NCBI RefSeq assembly: GCF_030253575.1
Contig: NC_080568.1
Span: 34,777,501-34,841,500, forward strand
Origin: Rhododendron vialii
Lineage: Eukaryota; Streptophyta; Magnoliopsida; Ericales; Ericaceae
DNA: 64,000 nt
Direction: 5' to 3'
The notes under the pieces were generated by a model. That model saw nothing but the letters and a program-made list of their open reading frames with translations, searched no databases and was not told the origin of the DNA. The translations under genes and the position numbers were made by a program. Below are positions 11,781 to 24,279 of the stretch, piece after piece (the first letter of the stretch is position 1; the number at the start of each line of letters is the position of its first letter).

Positions 11781-12299
11781 CTAGTTGGGTTGGAATGTTC
11801 TGACCTTTCATACTAAGCTCTCTCACTAGCACAACTCTCAACAGTGGGTTTAGAGGGCACGTTCTCCCTCGAGGCCACTCATAAATTCGCGAAGGCCTAA
11901 TTCAGTGTGCGACCCATCCATGAGCCACTTGGTCATTTATTGTCAAAATTAGGAACGTCTCCGGTTCTCTCCAACCATATTCCCACGTTAGGGGATTACT
12001 TAGGTGATGTTATTGATGTCGTTGGAAAGAGAAACAAGCATAGTCTTCATATGTAACAATTTTTACAAGTTGACACTAAGTGAAAAAAATGAGAATATCC
12101 CCCCTTTCGTCACAACTGTCCCCTTCTTCTCTTTGAAGGGAAACATAGGCTGGAGGGAAAATGCCGGTATGTAGATTTTGAACACTACCTAATGTTAGGA
12201 AGATACAAATTTTTTCACAAATTTGGAGGCCTGTTTCACAGTTCCCAAAATTCTGGAAAAAAAAAAAAAAAAAAAACAGGGCAAAAACTAAGCTAGAAT

Positions 12300-12905
12300 G
12301 CAGTAGAACCATAGTTTTGAATATCGTACGACTCTAAGGGCTCATGCTATCTGGAGATCGCGGAACCAGAGTCTGAAGGTTTTGAATCAGACGAGTGGAA
12401 AGAAGATGAGCAACAGATCCATTCAGACGCGTGGGAAGAAGATGGGCAACAGATCCATGACCCAGGCCCTTCGAATTGTCCCCCTGTGATCAACATTCAA
12501 GGGAAAATGAAAATTTATCAACACGGAGGTACCGCGCTAGAGTACCAGTTCTTCTACCAGTACCAAAATTTTTGAATATTATACCGCTTGAGAGAACCGG
12601 TTATTCTACTAGCACGTACCAATAAGATATCAGGTACCGTTTCGGTTTCACCGCTATTAATATTATTTTCTCACAGAAAAATTTAGCATAATGTATACAT
12701 TTATCTATAAAAAAAATTCCAAAAATCGCTGGTACCCACCGGCACGGACCGATATCGGTTGGTTTAAACCAGTATTCGAGCCGAAAAGAATTTATAGTTC
12801 TAGGGTATTGGATTCGCTAAAAATTGGTATACACCAGCCAGCAGCCGGTGCTGTTACGGTACGGGATTCAAATCGAGTAGAACACAACTCGATCCCAATG
12901 TATAA
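12300..12905. repeat. GGTACC/CCGG-rich inverted-repeat element, probable MITE
   Basis: The ends are loosely inverted (gttttgaatatcgtac at left; the complement of tttgaatcccgtaccgt at right), and the interior carries many ggtaccg / cggtacc words in both orientations. The termini are imperfect and I see no convincing target duplication, so class and borders are uncertain. Confidence 0.35.
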
Positions 12906-15120
12906 CATGACGCATCTACAAAATACGAAATGGTTAGGGCCTGAATTGGTTCTTTGGGTTCTGGAGAGGCATCCAGGTAGAAATTTGTAGTTTCCTTCTA
13001 TGTGCTTGACGGCAAACTTCCATCGGGGAATCTAAAGTTTCCCATCGCAGCAATTGCATCTTACTTCGGCATTTGAGGAAACATGACTTGCACTACAGCC
13101 ACCTTCAAGTGTGAACCCAAAACCTTCTTCAAGAGGTCAGCTAATAGCCAATTTCACTCAGCAAGTTTTTCTTGAACTGCATTTCACTGGGCAAGTTTGG
13201 CTGGCAAATTTCTTCAATCAAAATAAGCACACGAATAATGAACTGCCCTGAGCCCAAGCAGATTTTTGAGCGAAGTTCATTGGCGATCAAGAAACTGCCC
13301 CATGACCAAGCAAAACTATGAGTTTATTGTCTTAATACCAATACTCTGGGGTAGTATGTAAGTTAAAAGTAGGCAATTCAAAAAACCTGAGTCACAATCT
13401 CGTTAATGAAGACAACCAAATTTTGCCACCACAAGAAACATTCCCACGTCAAATTGATCACTGAAATCATCGTCACATTTATACTAACCCACAAAATTCA
13501 ATACAGACACTTATAAATTAGTACTCCATTAAAACTAAAAAAAATACCAAACCCATTGGAGATGCTCCAACAATTTTACATGTGCCAACTTCTAACAAGA
13601 GCTGCTTCCCAATTCAAATATTCTTCAAGCATATTGGAAGCTGAAAAACACCATTTCGGACTACCATTGGCCACACATTAAAAAGTAACTGCCTACTACC
13701 ATTTGATGAGGCCAAGCTTAAATAACTTTGTCTAGTCATATCTTGAGTATTGACTACATCACAAGTGATTTCAGAATTCCAATCAAATACACACAACAAA
13801 AGATATGTGCAACATGAAAATCGAATCCAAGCAACAAGAACATTTCAACTCATACAGTTGCAAAAATAAAAATACGACACATGGAATTTGATTGTACACG
13901 AGAAGAATGCTAGCAACTCAAAGCACGACAATATTCCCCCTTCAATCAACAGGTATCCATTCCAAAACAAACATGTTGAAAGATGCTTCGGGCTGACAAG
14001 AAGGCAGCAAAGTCCAGGACGTGATGAATAGAAGTTACAGTGCCTATCAGAATAAGATGCTACCATGGTGTCAATTTTTCTCTGTACACATTATTGCATT
14101 GCATGGGAATGCGTACAAACATGTTTGCAAGGAGTTATTTACACCCAATGTAGAAACTAAATCGATGGGAGGACATGCCAAAAGAGCTGTTCCAACTTCA
14201 ACTTGTCCATTTGTGTTGGAACTTGGAAGCACGTACCCAAAATGTCCACCCAACTCCCCGAATTCATTCCCATAAAACTTAAAGTGTTCATCCTTTTCCT
14301 TCAAGTTCTAGGTATCCCCCTCAATTCTGTACTTTAATCTACTATAAATGCAGATTGCTTTGTTCACCTTACCTTGGAAGCCAAACCAGATGACTAACAA
14401 TAGTTACATTTTCGTAGCAGTAAAACTTACCAAACCCACGTAGTATCTGATGATTTCTAAAGCAACCAATCATCGTGAAGTTTGAGAAAGATCCAATTCC
14501 ACGTAAACACTAATAATTGTTTGTCCAACATCCCATACACCAAGCCCCATAAAGGTAGTCTCATACACCCAGTGCCATAAACAGTATCCGAAAATGAGTC
14601 CTTTATACAGATTGATTATCCAGATTCTAATATATAGCTGTCAGAACCACCTATCAACCTTTCCCTGCTACACCATCTTGCTCCTCCCCTACACTAATAA
14701 CACGAGTAATAGAAGACAAATGTTATCCACGTCAGTGTTGGAAAAAATGAACTCCAAGATTGTGGCCGCAAAGCATGGAACAATTAGGTCTCTGGAAAGT
14801 CTCAGTGCTACCTTCCGTAGCATCAAACCACCTTTCACATCATCTTCAGCTAATTGGAAGTGAATAAACTCCTTCCGTTTTAAAAGCTCAGAATTTCTAC
14901 ACTTCTCTCGAGCTTATCAACAGAACTTCAGCTCAAATCATTGAGGCACGGACTTACCTAGGATATTCAAATTGAACGACCTTTACCACTTTTCCTGGGA
15001 GATGGATGGGGCAGGTGGTGGGTTTAAGAGTTGTTCATGTGTTCTTATGGAGCCTTCCATGTTAAGAAACCATCTATTTTCAATTTTCACACCGTTGCTT
15101 CTTGCCTCGGTGGTTTCCAG

Positions 15121-15769
15121 CAATGTTCTAAAACTCGGTACTCGGTACTCGCTCGGCCGGCCACCTTGTACCTTGTAGGCCGAGTACTTGGCAATTACTC
15201 GGTGATTACTCGGCGAGTAGAAATTACTTTGAATTTTTTTTATATGTTCCCCAAATGATATTCATAATGCATAATGAGAAGTTCAATGTTCATAGTTCAA
15301 ACCAAATGAAACTAAGTACAAAATTACTAGTCCATTGCAAAGCTTAACGTTCAAACCAAATGAAACCAGATACGAAATTAATAGTCAATTACAAAGTTCA
15401 ACGTTCAAACCAAATAAAACGAAGTACGAAATTAGTATTCAATTATTCCTCGAAGAAGAAGAGGAACAGCAGCAGCAGCTTGATTGGTGTGTTCACTCGA
15501 TCAGGGTAAGTATAAAACTATACTGAAATTACACTAACGACCCTTCAAATTTAACATATTATGTATTTTACCCCATATTTCAGTTTTTTTTTGATTTTCT
15601 CCCCACTTCCGAGTAATCTCGTTTTACCGAGTAATCGGTACTCGCCGGGTACTCGCCGAGTAATGCCGAGTAATCGGCTGGCCGAGTAATTCCACCGAGT
15701 AGCCCTAACTCTACTTGGCTAGGCACAGAGTACCGAGTACTCGCCGAGTATTTCCGAGTTTTAGAACAC
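15121..15769. mobile_element. MULE-type MITE with CTCGG-rich termini
   Basis: The inverted ends share gttctaaaactcgg (near 15124 and, complemented, near 15768), followed by runs of TACTCGG/CCGAGTA. Flanking direct repeats tggtttccag occur at 15111-15120 and 15770-15779. A 9-10-bp target duplication fits the Mutator-like superfamily. The interior has three 54-bp tandem units (15295-15445) and no transposase. Confidence 0.75.
15295..15445. repeat. Three 54-bp tandem units inside the MITE
   Basis: Units begin at 15295, 15349 and 15403, each starting gttcaaaccaaat; the third is cut short. Substitutions distinguish all three, so the array is not very young. Confidence 0.85.
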
Positions 15770-16059
15770 TGGTTTCCAGAGATACCAACAAAAATTGCTT
15801 GAGTATTCAATGGCAATGAACATCACTACAATAACCTCTACCACAAAGTGGCAGCTTTTGGTCATCAGAGAGATGGTAACTTTCATCACCAAATGTCATC
15901 TGATAAGTTATAATAGCAGTATCGAACTTAAGCCAGCCTAAGTAGCCGTGTTATAATAGCAGTATTGAACTTAAGCCAGCATAAGTAGCAATGTTGCCCT
16001 ATGACAAAAGGTTGGGAAAAAAATCCCACAACAAACCAACAAGCTCACAGCAGACTAGC

Positions 16060-16290
16060 ACTATCACTTCAAAATCCATGACTTTTCTGATGCAACTGCA
16101 CACAACAAGAGTAGGATAAAGTTGACCCGTATCCCACCCCGTATCGTCTCTTTCCAAAAATGACACGTATCCCACGGTCCCACCCCATATCGTTTTTATA
16201 TAGAAATACTATGATAGGATAAAGTATCCAACAATATAATCGCGTATCCTGATACGGAATGTATCCCGCAAATACTTGTTCATACAATAT
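16060..16290. repeat. TATCC/GGATA-rich repetitive patch
   Basis: The words cgtatcc, ccgtatc and their complements recur about ten times in 230 bp (for example gtatcccacc twice). It looks like a degenerate short repeat or MITE remnant; the ends could not be defined. Confidence 0.3.
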
Positions 16291-16623
16291 TTTAAGAAGC
16301 GGAACCCCAAATGCATTCTAAATCGTTTGATAATTATGGCGACATTCTAACCATCTACACAAAACCAAAAGCCAATTCATTAGGGCCGAATAGAAGAGAT
16401 AACATGTTTCAATCATGTTTAGCATGAATTAGAGAATGACTCCTGTCACTCTTCTTCTCTTTCATTGACCAAGGCGCTAGAAAGCCTCAATGTGATAGAT
16501 TTCTAGCTTGTACTTAGGCATAACTAACTTTTAGTTGTATACTAGCTTTAATGTATCTCGATACTAGCTTTAATGTATCTTGATACGATATGAAAATGAA
16601 AATAACAATAACAATACACCATA

Positions 16624-16865
16624 CCATAGTTGTCAAAGGCGACCAAGCGCAAAAAAAAGCACTTCTTTCAAATTGATAAAAAAAAGTGTGATTTCTTCCA
16701 AAAAAGCGCGCTTTTTTCAAGAAAACGCACATAACACAATTATTTTCAGAAATAATTATTTTTTTACATAGGTGTGCCTCTCTTCAAAAAGGCGCACCTT
16801 GCGCCTCTCGCCTCAGGCCCAATAGAACTTTGGGCCTCGGTGCGCCTTTCGCCCTTGACAACTAT
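16624..16865. mobile_element. hAT-like MITE with atagttgtcaa termini
   Basis: Termini atagttgtcaaaggcg (16626 on) and the complement of atagttgtcaagggcg at 16865 match at 15 of 16 positions. The 8-mer acaccata flanks both sides (16616-16623 and 16866-16873), a hAT-length target duplication. The interior is rich in GGCGC/GCGCC words and has no coding capacity. Confidence 0.78.
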
Positions 16866-17186
16866 ACACCATAGTATCCCAATTTGAAAACACTTGACCA
16901 TCAATTCAAGACACAAATTTCCCAGCTGAATTTAACACAGGTCCATTTGAAACAATAAGTTCCATATAAAAGACAATTCAAATTATTCATCACCACATCA
17001 CTGACAAAGTACTACTGCGATACATGATGAAATGAATAAATATGCAGTAGGAGCACGAATCCACCGTGCCTCTAAATTACTAAACCATCAAAACACACTT
17101 TTTAGCAGATCAAAATTTGGGAACAACAATAAACAGTTTTACCACCATAGCGCTTGCACAAGCCAAAGAAACAAGGCCTATCCTCA

Positions 17187-17741
17187 TCAGATCGGCACGT
17201 ATCTCTTCAACACCTGCTTCCCCGTCACCGCCAGCCCAACCACCATCCCTCCAATCGCCCCCGCCACGGCCGCCGACCTCGGCCCCGACGCCGCCTTGTA
17301 CAGCGCCCCCGTCCCCAGCCCCGCCACCACGCTGTTCACCACGTCGTCCGTGTCCCTCAACGCCACCATCCCGCTCTCCAACCCGGCGAACATCAGCCCA
17401 ATCACCCCGGCCCGGTTCCCAAACTTCCTACCCGCATGTCCCGACCCGTTTAAAATCCTATTCACCTTCAGCTTCATCGTGTCGCCGGGCTCGACCGCCC
17501 TGACGCCGTCGACTAAGCCCTTGGCGGCGCCGACGGTGGCGCCGCCGAGGTAGGTGATGCCGGTGTAGTAGGTTAGGTTTTCGCCCCAGGAGCGGCGTTG
17601 GGCGACGGCTTCCTCTTGGAAGAGGAATTCGGGGGAGGTTGGGAGCTTGTATAGGGTTTGGATCGGGACTTGGAGGTCCTGGTAAGGGTTGTAGAGTCGG
17701 CGAGTTTGGTCGGTTTCGTCTTTGGAGCTGTTGAACGCCAT
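17187..17741 (-). CDS. TIM23: Mitochondrial inner-membrane translocase subunit TIM23
   Basis: One uninterrupted 184-codon exon on the minus strand, close to the 187-188 residues of Arabidopsis TIM23 proteins. The N-terminal hydrophilic part carries the plant TIM23 signature RLYNPY...LPTSPEFLF and [14 protein letters not shown]. The hydrophobic core has four predicted membrane segments. A complete PRAT signature of the Tim17/22/23 family is visible: G115, F118, R129, D133, A140-G141 and G145 at exact spacing. TIM23 forms the channel that imports presequence proteins into the mitochondrial inner membrane and matrix. The protein has no cleavable presequence, as expected. Coding GC is far above its surroundings. 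Telo-box-like AAAACCCTAACCCTA lies just upstream of the ATG (about 17760-17776), suggesting the growth-linked control common to plant mitochondrial import genes. Confidence 0.95.
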   Translation of the reverse strand: MAFNSSKDETDQTRRLYNPYQDLQVPIQTLYKLPTSPEFLFQEEAVAQRRSWGENLTYYTGITYLGGATVGAAKGLVDGVRAVEPGDTMKLKVNRILNGSGHAGRKFGNRAGVIGLMFAGLESGMVALRDTDDVVNSVVAGLGTGALYKAASGPRSAAVAGAIGGMVVGLAVTGKQVLKRYVPI

Positions 17742-17756
17742 GGCCTGTTTCGGTTT

Positions 17757-17870
17757 TTCCTAGGGTTAGGGTTTTGGGTGGTGCGATCTCTCAAGATTCT
17801 TTATTCTAGAGAGAGAGAAACAGAAGCTGAGATTTCTGGAGAGGTTCCCTCCGATAATACGCTACGTGGA
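17757..17870 (-). promoter_or_regulatory. TIM23 leader with telo-box repeats
   Basis: Read on the minus strand, the leader upstream of the TIM23 ATG is CT-rich (CTCTCTCTAGAA) and carries two overlapping AAACCCTAA-type motifs. No clear TATA box is visible. The transcription start is not determinable. Confidence 0.5.
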
Positions 17871-19965
17871 GAGAAATCAAGGTGGGACCGTGGGGCTCGT
17901 GTCACAACGCCGACTCTGTGGCGGACCGGTTTGAGTGAAGAAACAAGGGGAAAGGTTAATTGGGTGATGAACCGGTTTAATTCCTTTTTTTTTATTATTC
18001 TCGATTTATGGTGAGTTCTAATAAACTTAACTTATTTCTTCATTTTGTGTGTTTTATTTGTTTATTTTGAAAATTTTGTTAGATTTTTGTGATATTTTTT
18101 AGATTAATCATTCGTCTCGACGAGAGCAATATAAAAAGTACAAAATTATGACCAAAAGCAAAAAAGTTCACTAAAAACGAAAAAAGTATCAAATAGCTTT
18201 TTTTTTTTTTGTCTAAAGTGCCGTCTTATTTGAATTTTTTTATCCGTCCATATTTTTATACTTTTCTGATTCATTTCGATGAGACGAACAATTAACTCCA
18301 AAAATTACAACGAAAATCTAAATAAAAAGTTACGAAAAATAAAAAAAATGAAATAAATTTCAGACTTATAAATTTATGAGTACGCAAATTTCTGTTTGGA
18401 AGCTTACAAATTTAGTTTCTCTTATTCCACTCTGGAATCAATATGTCGTTATTGACGTAATCTCCAGAATAATTTCTTGAATCAAACACTTCATTGGAGT
18501 AGATTATAATCCCTGATCAAACACTTTAATTTCAGTGCAATCAAAAGAAACACTCGCCAAATTTAAGGCAAAGTATTTATTAGTATGAAATGCTGGATAG
18601 TTTCAATTTAATTCATACAAAATTATTTGGTTCCTTATTCTTCTCCCCTTGTTGAATAACAAAAAGCCAAAATTTGTAGAGTTTGTTATTCAAGTAAAAA
18701 TTTGAACACCCGCAAAAACAATCCAAAAAAACTTCAACCAAAACAAACAAAAGCCAAAAGAACAAATCGATACCCAAAAGAACTAACCAAAAACCTGCAA
18801 AACCTCGAAATTAAAATTCTAGAGAAAGAGAAGCACCATCCTATAAATCATCATCGTCCTCCAAGAAAACATCTCCAGAACGTTAATCCTTTCCGCTATA
18901 TTGACCTCCTCTATTTCAAAAAGTTTCTTTAACTTACAAGTTCCCCACCTTTGGAATTGGTAGTTTTACCTCAAAAAAACTAAAGTGTTGGACCGTTTTT
19001 TCACCATCTCTCCTAAAATCAATTGGTATTAGTGAAGGCTTCAATTAAGTCTTTTATGGCATTCGACATCGCACCCGCAAGTCTGTTTTTAGAGCGGTTG
19101 CAGAGAATGACATTATGTAATCAAATCCATGGGAGCACTCCGGGCCTAACATAAAGCAAAACACATGTTATTTGATTAAATACTTATCAAAATCAGAATG
19201 ACTTGCTTGAATGGTTCCACAAAAATAAGTCCCACAAAATCTATGTTTCTAATCATCGAAGTAGAAATCCGACGTGAATTTGCTGAAAAAGTGAGTAATG
19301 TTTACCGACAGTCATGAGTAATGTTCATCCATTGTTTAGGTGCATGGGCGAATAAAAGAGTATTCAAAAACCTAAAAACTCTCCATTGGCTGTCCTCATG
19401 TATGTAACAATCAAGACGCAAATCACTGTCGCATCGTCAACAACAATTTGTTTCTATAACGCCATGGTGATATGCATATTCCTTGGCTATACCACTACGC
19501 CACTGGAGAGAGTCAAGACCAAATATTTTATACTAAAAAGAATCACTCTTTATCATGTGTTTGTTTGGTGGGGTTTGATTGCTTTACTGCTTTTCTCTTT
19601 TACCTTGGCCGCTGCACAAGTTTCATGAATTATTCCTGCGTGATGATCGACAAAAGAATTATTCCTACTCGGAGATCACGAGTAGTACTATTTGATGGCG
19701 TAGGGCACTGCCGTGTGGCGTCCAACATTGTTTTCTATCTCGTACATTTACTAGGGTTTACGAAAATGTGTGGAGGTAAGAGTTTTGGGGCACTATGCGA
19801 CGTGACCACCAACTAATTTTTCCTATAACAGATGGGGCCAATTAATCGCAATTGCATAGAGAATACCACCCCTCATTATTCCGATGTAATTTGGACAGTA
19901 AAAAGTGCTAAATAGGACCAAAAAATTGGGACAAAAAGAGTAATTTTAGGAAAATGATTGTGGTA

Positions 19966-20121
19966 CTCCCCGTTCATCCAATTCTTGTTGTCTTTTTTTT
20001 TTTGGTGAAATTCTAAAGTTATATCCTTGCATTGTAATTAGGTTCTTTACTCATGAAGGGCAGTTCCATAAACTCATGTGAAAATGGACGAAAAAAGTAG
20101 TGAATATGGACAAAAGGGGAG
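19966..20121. mobile_element. Stowaway-like MITE remnant
   Basis: Left end ctccccgttcatccaattc and right end the complement of ctccccttttgtccatattc form a moderately diverged inverted repeat. A TA precedes the left end. The 156-bp interior has no coding capacity. A related end-like piece (ttgggacaaaaagagta, near 19926-19942) lies just left of it. Confidence 0.55.
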
Positions 20122-21302
20122 TGCGAAAATCACTAGATATACTTTTACCATTTTTGTGTGATTATTACTATTTTGTTTTAAGGTTGAAGTTTGTTTTGTC
20201 TGATAGAATCATATTGTTTTTCTTAAGAATAATAGATGGTTAAAATATAGCACAAGACTTGTCTGCAGAGGTGCGGTTGGAGTGTTCACAATCGTTGGAT
20301 GGTATTTTTAACAGTCGAGATTTAAAAAAATAAAATTTGGACCGTTGAATGCAAAAAGGAACGGCTGTGATACAACTGCATGGACTCTTTGTAGTTGGAC
20401 CACAGAGAAGCCGCGTCCAAAATATACACCATGGATTCATTTTTCTCTAAAAACAAATATGATTGGTTTATATGTCTACGATCGATTGTCTAACAATTTG
20501 ATTTTTGGATGAATGATTTATGCATCAGGGCTACAAAACAAACGGCTAAGATATACCATCTATTTTGTTTAATAGAATTAATTAAAATCTCTCAAACAAT
20601 ATTTATATTATATAAAAGGTCTAACAGTTTGGGACGGAACGAGTATCATCAACGTGAGACCTCTAATGAGCTCGTTTTTAAGTTGGAGGAAGATTGGTTA
20701 AAAAAAAATAATCCTCGAAGGCTCTCCTTCGAGGTGTGCATAATTGATCAGTTCACTCAGTTTGTTGCTGAAGACTGGTTGTCTGGGTCAGATGCTTTTG
20801 TAACTTCATATGCACACATGTTTTTGGACTCATTTCCGACAGGTTATGCAGTGCTGTTGGAGCACAAAGCACAACACACTGCGCTTATCTTTGTTTCCTA
20901 ATTTATTGACACAAAAGTTATGGGTACGTTCTACCTATATATTTACCAATCACAATACACGTACGTGGAGCACAATTTGTCATTGTTCTTACATGAGGTC
21001 ACAAGGTCACAGGTTCCATTTCTACGAAGACTAAACATTCCAAACCTTGAGATCACTGAAAGTTATGCCCGGTGGTTACTTTTAGGGCTCCAGAATTAGT
21101 TGAGGTGCACGCAAGCTGGCCCGGACATCCGGTTATAAAAAAAAAAACTTGTCATTGCTCCAAGAGCAAAGAATAATTTCTCCATAATTCCCTATGTTGA
21201 TCGAACCAAAAAAACTAAAGACATATTTTCTCCAGTTTTAGTGGGGTAGACTATTGGAATCTCCTTTAAAACTTACCAATGTTTTCTTTTGGTTGGCTTT
21301 GC

Positions 21303-21310
21303 CTATAAGA
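21303..21310 (+). promoter_or_regulatory. TATA-like box of ANK1
   Basis: ctataaga lies 139-146 bases upstream of the ANK1 ATG. The same ctataaga stands 113-120 bases before the ANK2 ATG (35617-35624), so the site is conserved between paralogues. Confidence 0.45.
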
Positions 21311-21448
21311 AGGTCTTGTATGCCCTTTGGGTTTCATTGCAGTTTTTCATTTCCCTTACTCCTCATTGACTTCTTGTATCATTCTTCGAGTTAGCAAAAT
21401 TCTCTTCTTCCTTTTTTCCTTAATAAAGAACAGCTTAAATATTTCGCT

Positions 21449-24279
21449 ATGAACGAGAGAGAAGACATGGGGAGAAGGCTATATGAAGCCTGTTTAAGCG
21501 GGAGTGTCTCAGCATTAGACGCATTGATCGAAAAAGATCCACTCATTCTTGACCGAGTTAGCTCACTAACGCGCTTCTCCAACGACACCCCATTGCATGT
21601 AGCAGTATTACGCGGTCATTTGGACTTCACGAAAGCCCTTCTAGCTCGGAAACCAAAACTTGCCACCGAGTTAGACTTGCTACGGTGTTCGCCCCTCCAC
21701 TTAGCTTCCACTGAGGGCTATGTCGAGATTGTACAAGTGTTGTTAAGAGTGAACAAAGACCTTTGCTTTGCTCGTGATCAAGATGGTAGTATTTTTTTCC
21801 TTTACAGTTTGCTTATAGCTCTCTTCTTCTTTTTTTCAACAAAGAAAACAATGTCATCGTTGCTTTCCTCGTCAAGATTCTAGCAGATAGCAGCAACTCC
21901 AAAATCTAATTAACCTGATCTGTCCCAATCTGAATCATCCATAAAAGATAATAGTGCGTACATAAAATAATGTTGCAATATGTATATTCTGTTGACTCAT
22001 ATATCTTTATCAAGGCTCTGATCAAACATATCTAACAGGTAGAATTCCTCTCCACTTGGCGGCCATGAAAGGACGAGTTGAGGTCATAGAGGAACTGCTT
22101 CGGGCCGAACCAAATTCAATTCATGAGAAATTAGGCAAAGGGGAGATTGTTCTGCACTTGTGTGTCAAATATAACAAGCTAGAGGCTTTGAAGACAGTGG
22201 TGACATATTTAGAGAGGAACCACATGGATAATCTCCTCAACTCTAGAGACGATGATGGAAACACAGTATTGCATCTTGCTGCAGCCCTCAAACAAATTGA
22301 TGTAAGTATTTGTGTAGTTACCCACACTAATATGACTAAAAATAAGGATCCATCAGTTTGACCATTTGTGGGTCTGTCTGGTCCACTTTGATAACAAAAC
22401 AGTTCATAATCTTGTCAAGACCATCAACTATGTCAAATATTATTCAAGTTCAATGTTTTTAGCAAATTGAGTGCTATGGCATTGCTACAAGCTGCAACTT
22501 TTCATCCCTTTACCTCCTTTGAACAGTTCTAACCAAAAAAGGAAAGAAAGAGAGAAACTGAACTCTCACACTTGGCGCAATAGTAATCACATGACAACCA
22601 AAAGTCTACCCACGTACAAACAATTCTTGTGTTGGACCTCTGCCAGTGGACATCAAGCCGGTTATGGAGTAGTTAAAAAAAAAAAAAAACTTGGGAAGGA
22701 AAAGCTAGTCCGAATTTTTCTCAAGCTTTAATTGTTTTTAATTTTTGTTCTTAATTTTGTGGTATTACTAACTTCCAACATTAATGGGCTTTGGATGTGC
22801 AGACCATAAAATTCTTGTTGGAATTAAAGAGTGTCAAAGACGAAGCTAATGTCAAGAACCAAAATGGTTCTACAGCTTTGGATGTTGTGGAGGACACTCC
22901 TAACAGAGGCGAAAAAACCATGGAAATAAGAAAGTTTCTTGCACAAGCTGGTGTTCGTCAATCCACTCCTCCATCTAAACTGCATAGTCTGCATCTGTTT
23001 TGGAATAAGTATTTCTTGGTTGGGAGTGACTGGCTCCGAGAGGTACTATTGGATGTTTCACACACACACACAGTCTCTCTCTCCCTCTCTTTCTGAGCCA
23101 CAATTTGATACAAATCACTCCTACAGACTCGTTCAATCCAACGTACATTAACTACTTTTTCAAGCAACTTTAGAGCTAGTGGGGTGATCGATAGTCGTTG
23201 GATTCAGCCTATTGTGCCCCTCATAAGGGCCCCATCCTGAGCCCCGCCCAAAAGTGATTCAAATCGGTTATTTTTTTCGACTTGTCGAGTTTGCCATTTT
23301 TTGCCATATCTGACATCGGTATGTATTAGGATGAACAAATTACAATGCATGTCTTGAAATAAATTAATGGCTAGCATGATTTTTGGGAATGAAGTACTTC
23401 AAGACAAATATGTTTGAAGCATGTGACTACATATATTCAATCAGTGTATTTTTTATGTACGCGATAAACTATGATAAGACAAAAAAATTACAAGGTTTGG
23501 TCAATTTTTTTGCGCTCAAAATGGGGTCACCTAGTTTTCATTGGACCCTTCATTAGCGGACAATGGAATACTTGGGTTGTAATTCGAATTAAAAAAAAAA
23601 ATCAATAGAAAAACTAGCTTTTCAAATAATCATGACCGGAAATCATATATAAATATGTCTTCCATGTCAACAGGTACGCGGCCATTTAATAACGGCAGCC
23701 ACTCTAACGGCAACCATGGCTTACCAAGCTATTCTAAGTCCGCCTGGTGGTTTCTGGCAAGAATCCCGTAAAGGCGTAACTGCTGGACAAGCTGTCATGG
23801 ACAGTTATCACAGCGAACTTTATGCTGCATACTTACTTGTTAACACCGCAGTGTTAACATCATCATTGAGCACTATTATGTTGGCCTTGAGCGGACTCCA
23901 CAACAAGTTTTTGATATGGATGTTGATATTAACTGTGTATATGTCACTTTCATGTATGGCCGGAGCTTATGTGATGGCTGTCTTAATAGTTTTCCCAGAA
24001 GTGTGGAATTATTTCAAGTTGCCTCTGGAGATATTCAATGGAATGTTGTATAGTTGGATGGGTATATGCGGAATCGTTCTGGTGCTTCTCGCAGGCAACT
24101 TCTTCTTATGGCTGCGAAAAAGGTCTAAACAGCTTGGGAACAAGTTGAAAAAGTTTCGAGAATGTCGTACATGCTACGAACCACAAGCTACAAATAGTAT
24201 TGATGGTGATCAGGTCAGTAATAGCGATGCTCGTGATAATACAACCCGCAGCCATAAGTGCATTGGAAACTTCTGTTAG
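21449..24279 (+). CDS. ANK1: ankyrin-repeat membrane protein with PGG domain (BDA1/ITN1-like)
   Basis: Four exons, 21449-21785, 22039-22301, 22803-23042 and 23674-24279, with clean GT-AG sites and matching phases, encode 481 residues. About residues 10-260 hold five or more ankyrin repeats (TPLHVAVLRGHLDFTKALL, SPLHLASTEGYVEIVQVLL, IPLHLAAMKGRVEVIEELL, TVLHLAAAL). Exon 4 starts at the PGG domain (VRGHLITAATLTATM, with PGG at 304-306), followed by about four hydrophobic segments and a basic cytosolic tail ending CIGNFC. This plan is that of plant ANK-TM proteins such as BDA1, ACD6 and ITN1, which act in immunity, salt or ABA signalling at membranes; the specific role of this one is unknown. 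It is the only intact ANK copy of three in the window. TATA-like ctataaga lies about 140 bp upstream. The intron phases are identical to ANK2, which supports the model. Confidence 0.92.

Larger units (their letters stand above)
10853..15110. other. Intergenic; NMT1 3'UTR, no further gene recognised
   Basis: The first few hundred bases are presumably NMT1 3'UTR. Beyond it I find no family in any frame and only short open stretches. A 53-codon coding-like island lies at 11619-11780 on the minus strand. The stretch 12300-12905 is rich in GGTACCGG-like palindromic words. The rest (12.9-15.1 kb) shows nothing I can assign. Confidence 0.45.
17871..21448. other. Intergenic, AT-rich, between TIM23 and ANK1
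   Basis: No protein family is recognised. It contains the MITE at 19966-20121 and, close to ANK1, its promoter. The segment 20690-21345 (including attggttggctttgcctata near 21290) recurs as ANK 5'-flank sequence at 48.7 and 51.8-52.1 kb. Confidence 0.5.

Noticed and set aside
17117-17503. Plus-strand Pro/Arg/Ser-rich open frames across TIM23
   Set aside because: They are mirror frames of the GC-rich TIM23 exon; the minus-strand frame has the complete PRAT signature.
20240-20440. 66-codon Cys-rich minus-strand frame, considered as a small secreted peptide
   Set aside because: No signal peptide and no conserved spacing; the surrounding DNA looks like a common AT-rich repeat.
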